Of a stretch of DNA of 18,696 nucleotides, positions 6,184-13,576 are shown in pieces. The position numbers were made by a program, and so were the translations under genes. The notes below the pieces were generated by a model that was not told where the DNA came from, made no database searches, and saw nothing but the letters and a program-made list of their open reading frames with translations. Position 1 is the stretch's first letter. Each line of letters starts with the position of its first letter. The DNA comes from Clostridiales bacterium (lineage in GTDB: Bacteria > Bacillota > Clostridia > Oscillospirales > Butyricicoccaceae), in contig JANZZB010000011.1 in the NCBI GenBank assembly GCA_026419635.1, positions 1-18,696 of the forward strand, given 5' to 3'.

Positions 6184-7392
6184 ATGAATGTTCTGGTAAT
6201 TAACGCAGGTAGCTCTTCGCTGAAATATCAGCTGTTCGATATGGACAAGAGCGTTGTTCTAGCCAAAGGACTTTGCGAAAGGATCGGCATTGACGGAAGA
6301 CTAAAGCATAGTCCCGCCGGAAAAGACAGCTATATTGCCGAACTTCCGATGAAGACCCATGCAGATGCGATAAAATATGTTATAGACGCATTGGTCGACA
6401 AAGATCATGGTGTGGTCAAGAGCCTGAAGGAAATCGACGCTGTAGGACATCGTGTTCTCCATGGCGGCGCGAAATTCCACGAATCAGTTTTGATTGATGA
6501 AAAGGTTCTTGAAGCAATTGAAGAATGCATACCGCTCGGCCCTCTGCATAATCCGGCAAACCTGACCGGTATTCGTTCCTGCGCTGAAGTTCTTGGCAAA
6601 GATTTTCCGCAGGTTGCAGTCTTTGATACCGCTTTCCATCAGTCAATGCCGAAAAAGGCGTTTCTCTATGCTATTCCTTACCGCTACTATACAGACTATA
6701 AAATCCGTCGCTACGGCTTCCACGGCACGTCCCACCGTTATGTTTCCTCTCGTGCTGCCAAACTTTTAGGCAAACCGAATGGAGAGGGACTTAAAATTAT
6801 TACTTGCCATCTTGGTAACGGTTCGTCCATTGCAGCAGTAAAAAATGGAGAATGTATCGACACTTCGATGGGACTTACACCGCTTGAAGGCCTTCCGATG
6901 GGAACCCGTTCGGGAAGCATCGACCCTGCGATCATCGAGTCTATCGCAAACTACGAAGGCAAAACCGCCCAACAAATTGTAAATATGTTAAATAAAGAAT
7001 CTGGCATGCTTGGCATTTCCGGAAAATCATCCGATTTCCGTGATTTGATTGCGGAAGGCGAGAAGGGCGACGAACGCTGTAAAATTGCTGTTGAAATCTT
7101 CATTTATGCTGTTCGTAAATACATCGGTGCATATGCTGCGGCGATGGAAGGCGTAGATGCAGTTGTCTTTACCGGTGGTGTTGGAGAAAACGACAAACAA
7201 TTCCGCGAAGCAATGTGTGCCGGACTTGACTATATGGGTATTTCGATTGACATTGAGAAGAATAACAATGCAAAACGCGGGACAGAATTGGATATTTCAA
7301 AAGACAATTCTAGAGCAAAAATACTGGTTATTCCTACAGACGAAGAAATGGTAATCGCCCAGGATACAGCCGAGATTTTACAAAAAAAATAA
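6184..7392 (+). CDS. ackA: Acetate kinase
   Basis: AckA interconverts acetyl-phosphate + ADP with acetate + ATP, the substrate-level phosphorylation step of acetate fermentation; it is cytoplasmic. The 402-residue protein has all hallmarks: NAGSSSLK at 7-14, GHRVLHGG at 88-95 with substrate-binding Arg90, VFDTAFH with catalytic Asp148, YGFHGTSH with His180, HLGNGSS at 209-215, GTRSGSIDP with Arg242, FTGGVGEN near 330, and TDEEMVIAQ near the C terminus. The ATG is preceded by GAGGAG (6166-6171) at a rather long 12-nt spacing. The phosphotransacetylase gene pta, a frequent neighbour, is not in the window. Divergent from tmcAL; convergent with the DUF378 gene. Confidence 0.98.
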   Translation: MNVLVINAGSSSLKYQLFDMDKSVVLAKGLCERIGIDGRLKHSPAGKDSYIAELPMKTHADAIKYVIDALVDKDHGVVKSLKEIDAVGHRVLHGGAKFHESVLIDEKVLEAIEECIPLGPLHNPANLTGIRSCAEVLGKDFPQVAVFDTAFHQSMPKKAFLYAIPYRYYTDYKIRRYGFHGTSHRYVSSRAAKLLGKPNGEGLKIITCHLGNGSSIAAVKNGECIDTSMGLTPLEGLPMGTRSGSIDPAIIESIANYEGKTAQQIVNMLNKESGMLGISGKSSDFRDLIAEGEKGDERCKIAVEIFIYAVRKYIGAYAAAMEGVDAVVFTGGVGENDKQFREAMCAGLDYMGISIDIEKNNNAKRGTELDISKDNSRAKILVIPTDEEMVIAQDTAEILQKK

Positions 7393-7426
7393 AGGGAATT
7401 AATTTCCCCGATAATATTTAAAAATT

Positions 7427-7528
7427 ACAAAAACCGGAAAGATTAATACGGCTTAGGATATTTATTCAGCATAAGCTGAAAAAAAGTATTCATGTGCCAG
7501 ATTCTTCCCGGTTTTTGTGTTATTTTTT
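7427..7528 (+). terminator. Terminator region of ackA (long-range stem with nested hairpin)
   Basis: ACAAAAACCGG (7427-7437) pairs perfectly with CCGGTTTTTGT (7508-7518), enclosing about 70 nt that contains a smaller hairpin TTCAGC-ATA-AGCTGAA region (7465-7480). A T-run (7522-7530) follows and overlaps the stop codon of the convergent DUF378 gene. The large loop makes it unusual as an intrinsic terminator. Confidence 0.5.
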
Positions 7529-7738
7529 TTACATGCTTTCCATGTGATCGCGTTCGCGGAAAAGCAATGAGATGCACCAGAGGCCGGCGAGAGCTACGAG
7601 CGTGAAAACGATTCTGCCCGGCACCGACGTTTGTCCGCCAAATAAATAGGAAACAAAATCAAAGCGGAAGAGTCCGATGCTGCCCCAGTCAAGTGCGCCG
7701 ATAATTACCAGTACCAACGATATTCTATCGAGGACCAT
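7529..7738 (-). CDS. DUF378 family small membrane protein
   Basis: The 69-residue protein has two predicted membrane helices, residues ~5-24 and ~41-60, with the DUF378 core pattern in the first helix (ALDWGSIGLF followed by FDFVSYLFGG). The family is widespread in bacteria, small, and of unknown function. The ATG at 7738 has AAGGAG about 12 nt upstream on the minus strand. The C terminus is short and charged (RERDHMESM). It is a single-gene unit whose 3' end meets the ackA terminator. Confidence 0.85.
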   Translation of the reverse strand: MVLDRISLVLVIIGALDWGSIGLFRFDFVSYLFGGQTSVPGRIVFTLVALAGLWCISLLFRERDHMESM

Positions 7739-8051
7739 AAAAAAGAATCAACTCCTTTTTTCAATTACTGCAAAATTGGAAAAGTTCCGAACTGTTGCAG
7801 ATCTTCAAGTCTAGTATTCCGCACGATACAGAAAATATGCAAATCGGTTTGTCTTAGAAAATTTTCTGTAACCTTTTTCAAAAATAATTTATTTAAAGTG
7901 AAAACCATCATTAAATTATTTGCATGAGTGTGGCTTAATATTTATATTATTTTGCTTTTGGAAATAAAATAGAATATTTTATAAAATGAATTAAAAAATT
8001 TTTCTTAATAAAAAAGGAAATGCATTGTGTCTTAAAAAAATTTCCAAAATC

Positions 8052-8081
8052 AAAAATGAATTTGAATTCAAATTCATTTTT
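8052..8081. repeat. Perfect 30-bp palindrome, possible operator
   Basis: The left half AAAAATGAATTTGAA (8052-8066) is followed directly by its exact reverse complement (8067-8081), centred on an EcoRI-like GAATTC. There is no loop, which favours a protein-binding DNA palindrome over an RNA hairpin. TATAAT follows at 8095-8100, so the palindrome would cover the -35 area of a promoter. The left arm can alternatively pair with TTTTTGAT at 8085-8092. Confidence 0.6.
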
Positions 8082-8094
8082 CTATTTTTGATAA

Positions 8095-8100
8095 TATAAT
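8095..8100 (+). promoter_or_regulatory. TATAAT -10 box next to the 30-bp palindrome
   Basis: A consensus TATAAT lies 13 nt after the palindrome. The -35 is poor (TTCATT at 8073-8078, 16 nt away, inside the palindrome), as seen in promoters that depend on an activator. The AT-rich setting makes a chance match possible. Confidence 0.35.
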
Positions 8101-8125
8101 ATACATTTTAAGGAGAAAGAATAAG

Positions 8126-8158
8126 TTGGTTAGTGTTTCTATAGTAGTGTATTCATAG
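8126..8158 (+). other. 10-codon ORF with Shine-Dalgarno (leader peptide or gene remnant)
   Basis: AAGGAG (8110-8115) lies 10 nt before a TTG at 8126, which opens MVSVSIVVYS and stops at TAG 8156-8158. The whole unit of palindrome, -10 box, ribosome-binding site and start looks like the front of a real gene, but no longer frame follows. It may be a truncated gene or a leader peptide; it could also be chance. Confidence 0.25.
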
Positions 8159-8222
8159 CAGTATGTAATAAAGTTTCATTGAAATACCCAAAAATGCTGA
8201 AAGAAAAGCATATTGTAAATTA

Positions 8223-8253
8223 TTGACATTTTCCATATTGCTTGTGATATAAG
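8223..8253 (+). promoter_or_regulatory. Promoter without a downstream gene
   Basis: TTGACA (8223-8228) is followed after 19 nt by TATAAG (8248-8253), preceded by an extended -10 TGN (TG at 8245-8246). The long spacer is suboptimal, but the consensus -35 and extended -10 support it. Transcription would begin near 8260 and meet the terminator at 8350-8390. Confidence 0.5.
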
Positions 8254-8259
8254 TACAAC

Positions 8260-8390
8260 ACTTGCAATACAAAAAGCCTTGATTATAATATTTCATTCTA
8301 GTTACCGTGGTATGTCAACACCTCTATTAATAAGGAAGCAATAAAAAACAAAACTGGAGCCTTTTCAATCGGCGCCAGTTTTATTTTTAT
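8260..8390 (+). ncRNA. Candidate small RNA (about 125 nt)
   Basis: A promoter-like element (8223-8253) and a terminator hairpin (8350-8382 with T-rich tail) bracket about 125 nt with no convincing gene. The only ATG frame is 10 codons, MSTPLLIRKQ (8313-8345), without a clear Shine-Dalgarno. No known RNA family is recognised. Confidence 0.3.
8350..8382. terminator. Bidirectional terminator at the end of the V-ATPase operon
   Basis: AAAACTGG-A-GCC (8350-8361) pairs with GGC-G-CCAGTTTT (8371-8382), an 11-bp stem with one A/G mismatch and a 9-nt loop. On the minus strand the stem is followed by TTTTGTTTTTTATT, ending the operon 47 nt past the subunit D stop; on the plus strand it is followed by ATTTTTAT. 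Confidence 0.85.
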
Positions 8391-8428
8391 AATGTTAGAT
8401 ATAAGTCCAATTTGTGAATACAAATGGT

Positions 8429-9055
8429 TTAGTTTTTTGCTTTGTTTTCTGAGGAGCGCTTAATAACCTTCAGTCGGACAAACTCTTCACGGTCTTTCTC
8501 TTCTAACGCGTCAGAAATAAATTTGATATTATTTCGAAAATCAGGAATAATGATATTTTTCAGAGCGTTTGCCCGTTTTTGCGTCTTCCGTATTGCATGC
8601 GCCAGTCTATAGACAGACAGTTCGATTTCGGCCAATCTGCAGGTGAGATGCTTAACGTGGCTAAACTGGATATACGCTTCGTCCAAAAACAGGTTTGTGC
8701 CGGCAAAACCATAAGTTATTTCCGGCAACGGTGTTTCATCCGGTGTTTTTGGCAACTCAACTCCCATTACAGAAGTAGAACGAAGAGCGACGGAATCGTC
8801 AATAGAGACAGACATCGCCGCATGCACACAGATATTCTGACCTAATGTGATATTGGCACGCTGAAGTGCCTCGTAAGCCTTGGAAAACGAACTGTCGATT
8901 TGTGACTGCAACGATTCGGCCGCACCAATGAGAGACATCATTTCCCGTATTAAAATATTACGTTTTCGGTCCATCAGGTCGTATCCGAGACGAGCGAGCG
9001 TCAGGGATCGCTTCTGCGACATTAGATTACCTTTTGTCGGAATGACGGGAGGCAT
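8429..9055 (-). CDS. ntpD: V/A-type ATPase subunit D (central rotor shaft)
   Basis: Subunit D forms the central coiled-coil shaft that turns inside the A3B3 head. The 208-residue protein begins MPPVIPTKGNLMSQKRSL, the family's typical Pro-Thr-Lys-x-x-Leu N terminus. It consists of two long helices (roughly residues 8-75 and 120-200) expected to pair as an antiparallel coiled coil, separated by a less helical middle with Pro-rich PKTPDETPLPE. The length matches the family. The ATG has AAAGGAG about 10 nt upstream. It is the last gene of the operon, 69 nt after subunit B, and a terminator follows. Confidence 0.93.
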   Translation of the reverse strand: MPPVIPTKGNLMSQKRSLTLARLGYDLMDRKRNILIREMMSLIGAAESLQSQIDSSFSKAYEALQRANITLGQNICVHAAMSVSIDDSVALRSTSVMGVELPKTPDETPLPEITYGFAGTNLFLDEAYIQFSHVKHLTCRLAEIELSVYRLAHAIRKTQKRANALKNIIIPDFRNNIKFISDALEEKDREEFVRLKVIKRSSENKAKN

Positions 9056-9124
9056 CTCGTTTCAGCTCCTTTATGCGGAAAAAACAAATAAAAGCGGTTT
9101 TGCCCATTTGGAGAAAACAAAGGG

Positions 9125-10519
9125 TTAACCCCGTATCGCGTTTTCCTCTTCTTCTATATAATATTTTTTTAACAGACCCGCGTCAATTCGGTCAAGAGCT
9201 TCTTTCGGAAGTTTAGAGAGAAGATGCCAGCCGATCTCAAGCGTTTGTTCTATTGATCGACTTTCTTCTGGCGGTTGTTTTACGAACAAATTTTCGAAAT
9301 CGCGACCAAATGCCATGTATTTTTTATCAATGTCAGTTAACTCTTCCTCACCAATAACAGAAGCTAAACTTCTCGCTTCCTGAACATTTGCATAAGAGGC
9401 AAATAGCTGGTTGGAAAGCGCCGGGTGGTCTTCTCTGGTGTAACCTTTTCCAATGCCGTCCTTCATCAGTCTGGATAGGGAAGGAAGGACTGAAATAGGA
9501 GGATAGATACCTTTTTGCTCCAAAGAACGATCAAGTACGATCTGACCTTCCGTAATGTAGCCTGTTAAATCAGGAATCGGATGTGTAATATCGTCGTTCG
9601 GCATCGTTAGGATCGGAACCTGCGTAACCGACCCGGGAGTTCCTTCGATCATTCCCGCTCTTTCATAAAGTGAGGCAAGATCGGAATACAAATATCCCGG
9701 ATAACCTTTGCGGCTCGGAATTTCACCTTTTGAGGACGAGAATTCACGCAATGCTTCGCAATAGGAAGTCATATCAGTCATAATGACCAGTACGTGCATG
9801 TTGTGCTTAAAGGCAAGATATTCAGCCGCAGTCAAAGCGCATCTTGGAGTTAAAATACGCTCAATGATCGGATCGGAAGCAAGATTCATAAACATAACAA
9901 CACGCTGCAATGCGCCCGATTCCTCAAAATCACGGCGGAAGAATTCAGCAGTATCGTTTTTAACACCCATTGCTGCAAATACTATGGCGAATTCGCTGTC
10001 ATCATCCTGAACCTTGGCCTGACGTACCATCTGTGCCGCAACCTCGTTATGTGACATACCGGAACCGGAGAATATTGGAAGCTTTTGTCCGCGGATTAAC
10101 GTTGACATACCGTCGATAGCCGAAATACCGGTAAAAATGCAGCTTCTCGGATACTTTCTTGAAACAGGATTAATGGCGGAGCCGTTTATATTGCGGCGTT
10201 CGTCAGGATAAAGTTTACCCAGCGAATCGATCGGGCGACCAGCACCACTAAAGATTCTGCCAAGCATTTCTTTTGAAAGCGGAATTTCCATCGGCCGGCC
10301 AACAAAGCGGGTATGGGCATTTTCCAGTGAAAGACCGCGAGTACCCTCAAAAACCTGAATGACGACACGCTCACCGTCTATCAGAATGACACGCCCTGTA
10401 CGTTTCTGACCGTTATCTAATGTAATTTCACAGACTTCTTCAAATGTAACGTCCTTTGCACCGTCCAATACGATCAATGGGCCGTTTATTTCAGACAGTC
10501 CGACATATTCGACTCTCAT
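9125..10519 (-). CDS. ntpB: V/A-type ATPase subunit B (regulatory, non-catalytic head subunit)
   Basis: Three B subunits alternate with three catalytic A subunits in the cytoplasmic head. The 464-residue protein has the beta-barrel start (EINGPLIVLDGAKDVTFEE), the degenerate P-loop region LPIFSGSGMSHNE (no GKT, as expected for B), the ALREFSSSKGEIPSRKGYPGYLYSDLASLYERAG block, the TMPNDDITHPIPDLTGYITEGQI block, and PSLSRLMKDGIG, where the arginine that reaches into the A-subunit site is expected. The start at 10519 has TGGAG with a 6-nt spacer. The frame is open to a TTG at 10546 and an ATG at 10531, both with poorer ribosome-binding sites. The 123-nt gap to subunit A contains the repeated hairpin element at 10584-10622. 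Confidence 0.95.
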   Translation of the reverse strand: MRVEYVGLSEINGPLIVLDGAKDVTFEEVCEITLDNGQKRTGRVILIDGERVVIQVFEGTRGLSLENAHTRFVGRPMEIPLSKEMLGRIFSGAGRPIDSLGKLYPDERRNINGSAINPVSRKYPRSCIFTGISAIDGMSTLIRGQKLPIFSGSGMSHNEVAAQMVRQAKVQDDDSEFAIVFAAMGVKNDTAEFFRRDFEESGALQRVVMFMNLASDPIIERILTPRCALTAAEYLAFKHNMHVLVIMTDMTSYCEALREFSSSKGEIPSRKGYPGYLYSDLASLYERAGMIEGTPGSVTQVPILTMPNDDITHPIPDLTGYITEGQIVLDRSLEQKGIYPPISVLPSLSRLMKDGIGKGYTREDHPALSNQLFASYANVQEARSLASVIGEEELTDIDKKYMAFGRDFENLFVKQPPEESRSIEQTLEIGWHLLSKLPKEALDRIDAGLLKKYYIEEEENAIRG

Positions 10520-10583
10520 CCTATGCTCCATTACCACGGCGCACAATTTACCGGTAAACTCCGTGCGGAGCTTATTGGTTGTG

Positions 10584-10622
10584 ACGCGGTTGCCGCTATC
10601 CAGGCGAGCGGCGCGCCGAATT
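10584..10622 (-). repeat. Intercistronic hairpin element, copy before ntpB
   Basis: Read on the minus strand it starts AATTCGGCG and ends AACCGCGT, matching the copy at 13083-13122 at about 31 of 40 aligned positions. GCCGC pairs with GCGGC around an 11-nt loop. It lies in the 123-nt spacer after subunit A. Downstream in the spacer are CTCCG-CA-CGGAG and the palindrome TTTACCGGTAAA. Confidence 0.55.
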
Positions 10623-10642
10623 AATGCTGTTTTATAAACAAT

Positions 10643-12412
10643 TTAAGAGTTGTTTTTTATCAATTCATCCAGCTTTTCGTTAATCTTTTTCTTCATGTCA
10701 TCCAAAAGGGAAAGATTATCATTAGGAATATCGTATTTAATGCGGATTAATTCATCAAACAGCCCGGTATCTTTTATCCGGGAAACTGGTATGTTTTTTG
10801 CAATTACTTCTTTTGATTTTTCATACAAGTGAATCATAACCATCATCATTTTCAGCTGCTTCTCAATCGGAACGTAGGTATCGGTATCGTTATAGGCATT
10901 CTGTTGTAAAAACCCAAGACGAATAACCCTTGCGCTCTCGACAATCAATTTCTGATCATCAGGGAGAACATCAGAGCCGATCAGTTTAACAATCTCAAGC
11001 AGCTTCGATTCTTCCTGCAAAAGGGATGCAATTTTAGAACGGTATATTGAAAAATCAGGCCCGAAACTATTTTCATACCAGGAATCCAGCATCGAAAAGT
11101 ACTCCGTATACGAAGTAATCCAGTTGATGGCAGGGAAGTGACGCGCATAAGCAAGCGAACGGTCAAGAGCCCAAAAAGTACGTATAAAGCGCTTTGTATT
11201 CTGGGTAACCGGTTCTGAAAAATCGCCGCCCTGCGGAGAAATTGCCCCGATGATTGTAACCGAGCCTTCCGTATCATTCAGACCTTGCATATATCCTGCC
11301 CGTTCGTAAAACTCGGCAAGGCGTGAAGGTAAATAGGCGGGGTATCCTTCTTCGGCAGGCATTTCCTCAAGACGCCCTGATATCTCACGGAGCGCCTCTG
11401 CCCAACGGGACGTCGAATCGGCTAGAATTGCGACATGATAACCCATATCTCTGTAGTATTCTGCCATTGTAATTCCGGTATAGATAGATGCTTCACGTGC
11501 CGCAACAGGCATATTGGAAGTGTTTGCAATTAGAATTGTACGGTCCAGCATAGGTTTATTGGACTTTGGATCTAAAAGTTTAGAGAATTCCTCGAGAACC
11601 TCGGTCATTTCATTACCGCGTTCTCCACAACCTATATAAATAATAATGTCTGCGTCCGACCATTTTGCCAACTGATGTTGGGTGATTGTTTTTCCGGCTC
11701 CAAATGGTCCGGGTACTGCTGCGCATCCGCCTTTCGCAACAGGGAAAAGCGTATCGATAATGCGCTGGCCAGTTATAAGCGGGCGTATCATCGGTAGACG
11801 AGTCTTGTAAGGTCTAGGCATTCTGATCGGCCATAGCTGACAAAGAGTTAAAGGTGTCATTGTACCTGTATCGCTGACTAACTCGGCAATCGTGTCATCT
11901 ACTTTATACGAGCCCGAAGGCTTAACGTTTTGAACGGTACCGGACAACTGGGGGCTGAGAAGAACTTTATGAAGAATTAATTCCGATTCCATTGTTTCAG
12001 CGTAGATATCTCCACCGTTTAAACGATCACCATTTTTAACCTTGATTTCGACATTAAAAACCCTATCCGGGTCGAGTGACGAAATGTTAAGGCCTCTTGC
12101 AATAAACACGCCGCTTTGCTTCTCAATAGCACTGAGCGGACGGGCAATTCCATCGTAAATATTGCTCATGAGGCCAGGCCCGAGCTTTACGGACATCGGC
12201 GCGCCAGTGTCATAGACTGGTTCACCGGGCTTTAAGCCGGACGTATCCTCATAGACCTGCACGATAGCATGGTCACTTTTTACGCCGACGACTTCACCGA
12301 ATAAACGCTCGTCTCCGACATATACCATATTCAGCATAGAAAGGCTGTAATCGCCGCTAACCGTAACGACCGGTCCGTTGATACCGCGAATAAATAAGGA
12401 CTTGTTATCCAA
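10643..12412 (-). CDS. ntpA: V/A-type ATPase catalytic subunit A
   Basis: Subunit A carries the nucleotide-hydrolysing or -synthesising sites of the rotary ATPase. The 589-residue protein has an N-terminal barrel (from GINGPVVTVSG), the bulge domain characteristic of A subunits (~115-190), the Walker A P-loop GPFGAGKT at 235-242, the GCGERGNEM motif at 261-269 with the catalytic Glu264, LADSTSRWAEALREISGRLEEMPAEEGYPAYL, and a helical C-terminal domain. Length is typical. The start is a TTG at 12412 with GAGGTG about 8 nt upstream. It lies 17 nt after subunit E, so the two are probably translationally linked. Sequence alone does not tell H+ from Na+ specificity. Confidence 0.97.
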   Translation of the reverse strand: MDNKSLFIRGINGPVVTVSGDYSLSMLNMVYVGDERLFGEVVGVKSDHAIVQVYEDTSGLKPGEPVYDTGAPMSVKLGPGLMSNIYDGIARPLSAIEKQSGVFIARGLNISSLDPDRVFNVEIKVKNGDRLNGGDIYAETMESELILHKVLLSPQLSGTVQNVKPSGSYKVDDTIAELVSDTGTMTPLTLCQLWPIRMPRPYKTRLPMIRPLITGQRIIDTLFPVAKGGCAAVPGPFGAGKTITQHQLAKWSDADIIIYIGCGERGNEMTEVLEEFSKLLDPKSNKPMLDRTILIANTSNMPVAAREASIYTGITMAEYYRDMGYHVAILADSTSRWAEALREISGRLEEMPAEEGYPAYLPSRLAEFYERAGYMQGLNDTEGSVTIIGAISPQGGDFSEPVTQNTKRFIRTFWALDRSLAYARHFPAINWITSYTEYFSMLDSWYENSFGPDFSIYRSKIASLLQEESKLLEIVKLIGSDVLPDDQKLIVESARVIRLGFLQQNAYNDTDTYVPIEKQLKMMMVMIHLYEKSKEVIAKNIPVSRIKDTGLFDELIRIKYDIPNDNLSLLDDMKKKINEKLDELIKNNS

Positions 12413-12429
12413 ATCGGTTCACCTCAAAA

Positions 12430-13035
12430 TCAAAGTTCGGCTAATGACACACCGAACATTTCGGTAAAATGCTCGTAACGTTCTGACACTGCCAAATCAA
12501 ATGATTCGTCAATGCGCATACGCTTGTCCTTGCACTCGGCTACAATGCCGCCAAGGGTAAAATTTCCTTCCCGAATGTCAACGTCATTTGGTGCAAAAGC
12601 CGACTTGACTTTATCAATAAACTGCATATCGGCATTACGGAGGTAAACGACGGTGCCACAGCTGCCGTTAACCATGGATGCCGCTTTTTTGGAAAGCTGC
12701 AGCAATCGTTCCTCGTATTCGGGAGTGCTTGTATAAACGCTTATTCGGTTTCTCAGCTCGTCAAATACAGCGTTTGCAATTTCATTCCGCCGCAGAAACA
12801 AGGTGCGTTTTGCATCCAAAAGTTTTTTGGAAAGGCGTTTTCCTTCGGTAGATTTAATTTTTGCAATTTCATCTTTGATATACTTAAACACTTCAGTAAG
12901 AAATTCATTTTCAGCCGTCGTCAGGGCCTGTTTATACTCCAGATCAATTTCTTTTTTTATTTTTTCAGCCTCTAAATGTGCGTCATTTAAGATGGCAGAA
13001 GTGAAGCGTTCCAGTTTTTCATCGTATTTAGGCAT
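12430..13035 (-). CDS. ntpE: V/A-type ATPase subunit E (peripheral stalk)
   Basis: Subunit E pairs with the G/H subunit to form the peripheral stalks that hold the head against rotation. The 201-residue protein begins MPKYDEKLERFTSAILNDAH and has a long charged N-terminal helix (~1-95) with the right-handed coiled-coil character of the family. A globular C-terminal domain follows, with VVYLRNAD and the FTLGGIVAECKDKRMRIDESFDLAVSERYEH segment typical of the E-subunit head-binding domain. The ATG at 13035 has TGGAG with a 6-nt spacer; an in-frame TTG-started extension to 13068 is not family-like. A 110-nt spacer with the repeated hairpin element separates it from subunit F. Confidence 0.9.
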   Translation of the reverse strand: MPKYDEKLERFTSAILNDAHLEAEKIKKEIDLEYKQALTTAENEFLTEVFKYIKDEIAKIKSTEGKRLSKKLLDAKRTLFLRRNEIANAVFDELRNRISVYTSTPEYEERLLQLSKKAASMVNGSCGTVVYLRNADMQFIDKVKSAFAPNDVDIREGNFTLGGIVAECKDKRMRIDESFDLAVSERYEHFTEMFGVSLAEL

Positions 13036-13082
13036 AATTAACTCCATGCACCGCGCTAATAATAACAATCATCTTAAACAAA

Positions 13083-13122
13083 ACGCGGTTACCGGTTATA
13101 ACGGCGAACGGTACGCCGAATT
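13083..13122 (-). repeat. Intercistronic hairpin element, copy before ntpE
   Basis: On the minus strand this 40-nt element starts AATTCGGCG and ends AACCGCGT, like the copy at 10584-10622. TACCG pairs with CGGTA. Where the other copy has a G-C pair, this one has A-T, a compensatory change that points to selection on RNA structure. Confidence 0.55.
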
Positions 13123-13145
13123 CAAAACTTTCAATGATCCTCACC

Positions 13146-13454
13146 CTAGATCTTTATGCCGATCGCTTCACGGACATAGCGGGTGATTGAGTCGGGGGTT
13201 CGCCCGGTGCCGTGGCGGTCCGGGATTTCGACTACAAGCGGAATATGGCGGTTGAGCTTTAAATCGTAGATCATTTCTGGGCACAACTTTGCTAGTTTTT
13301 CCGTAATCAGTAGGATACCGATCGTATGATCAGCAAGAACTTTTTCAATTGAACTGATCACTTCAGCACGTTCATGCACTACGACACCCTCGATACCCGC
13401 TAGTCGCATTCCGGTCAATGTATCCGTATTATCCGAAATGAGAAAATAACGCAT
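13146..13454 (-). CDS. V/A-type ATPase subunit F (central stalk)
   Basis: Subunit F (called NtpG in Enterococcus) binds subunit D in the rotor and can modulate activity. The 102-residue protein begins MRYFLISDNTDTLTGMRLAGIEGVVV and continues with IGILLITEKLAKLCPEMI and PLVVEIPDRHG. This is the Rossmann-like pattern of the family, in which a first strand is followed by the conserved TxxGxRLAGI and a later ILLITE strand. The ATG at 13454 has GGAG with a 6-nt spacer. The frame is open 29 codons upstream to 13541, but that part is Ser/Thr-rich and not family-like. Spacers of 122 nt to subunit K and 110 nt to subunit E flank it. Confidence 0.88.
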   Translation of the reverse strand: MRYFLISDNTDTLTGMRLAGIEGVVVHERAEVISSIEKVLADHTIGILLITEKLAKLCPEMIYDLKLNRHIPLVVEIPDRHGTGRTPDSITRYVREAIGIKI

Positions 13455-13576
13455 GAAATTCTCCGTTCCGCCGCTTTTGCCGGCACAAGTAATAACAGTT
13501 TTAGAAAAGGATATGGAAGAAAACAGAGTAACAGAAATCAACTTTATTTTCTTTCGGCGTTTCCAATATTCAATAA

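Larger units (their letters stand above)
7739..8428. other. 690-base gene-free AT-rich region
   Basis: No open frame with a family-like protein is seen on either strand. The centre (about 7860-8290) is markedly richer in A+T than the flanking genes. It holds the 30-bp palindrome with a TATAAT box, a Shine-Dalgarno plus mini-ORF, a second promoter, and a terminator, each listed separately. The left ~100 nt are the DUF378 upstream region; no convincing promoter for that gene was found. A decayed gene or a regulatory/sRNA locus would both fit. Confidence 0.6.

Noticed and set aside
7956..8048. Inverted repeat TTTTGGAAAT/ATTTCCAAAA with about 73-nt spacing
   Set aside because: Low-complexity AT-rich setting; such pairs are expected by chance, and no mobile-element features such as target duplications or transposase remnants are visible.
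8579..9128. Plus-strand frames opposite subunit D
   Set aside because: Shadows of ntpD; sequences have no family resemblance.
12803..13186. 127-codon plus-strand frame across the E/F spacer
   Set aside because: Antisense to ntpE and the end of subunit F, no ribosome-binding site, composition not protein-like.
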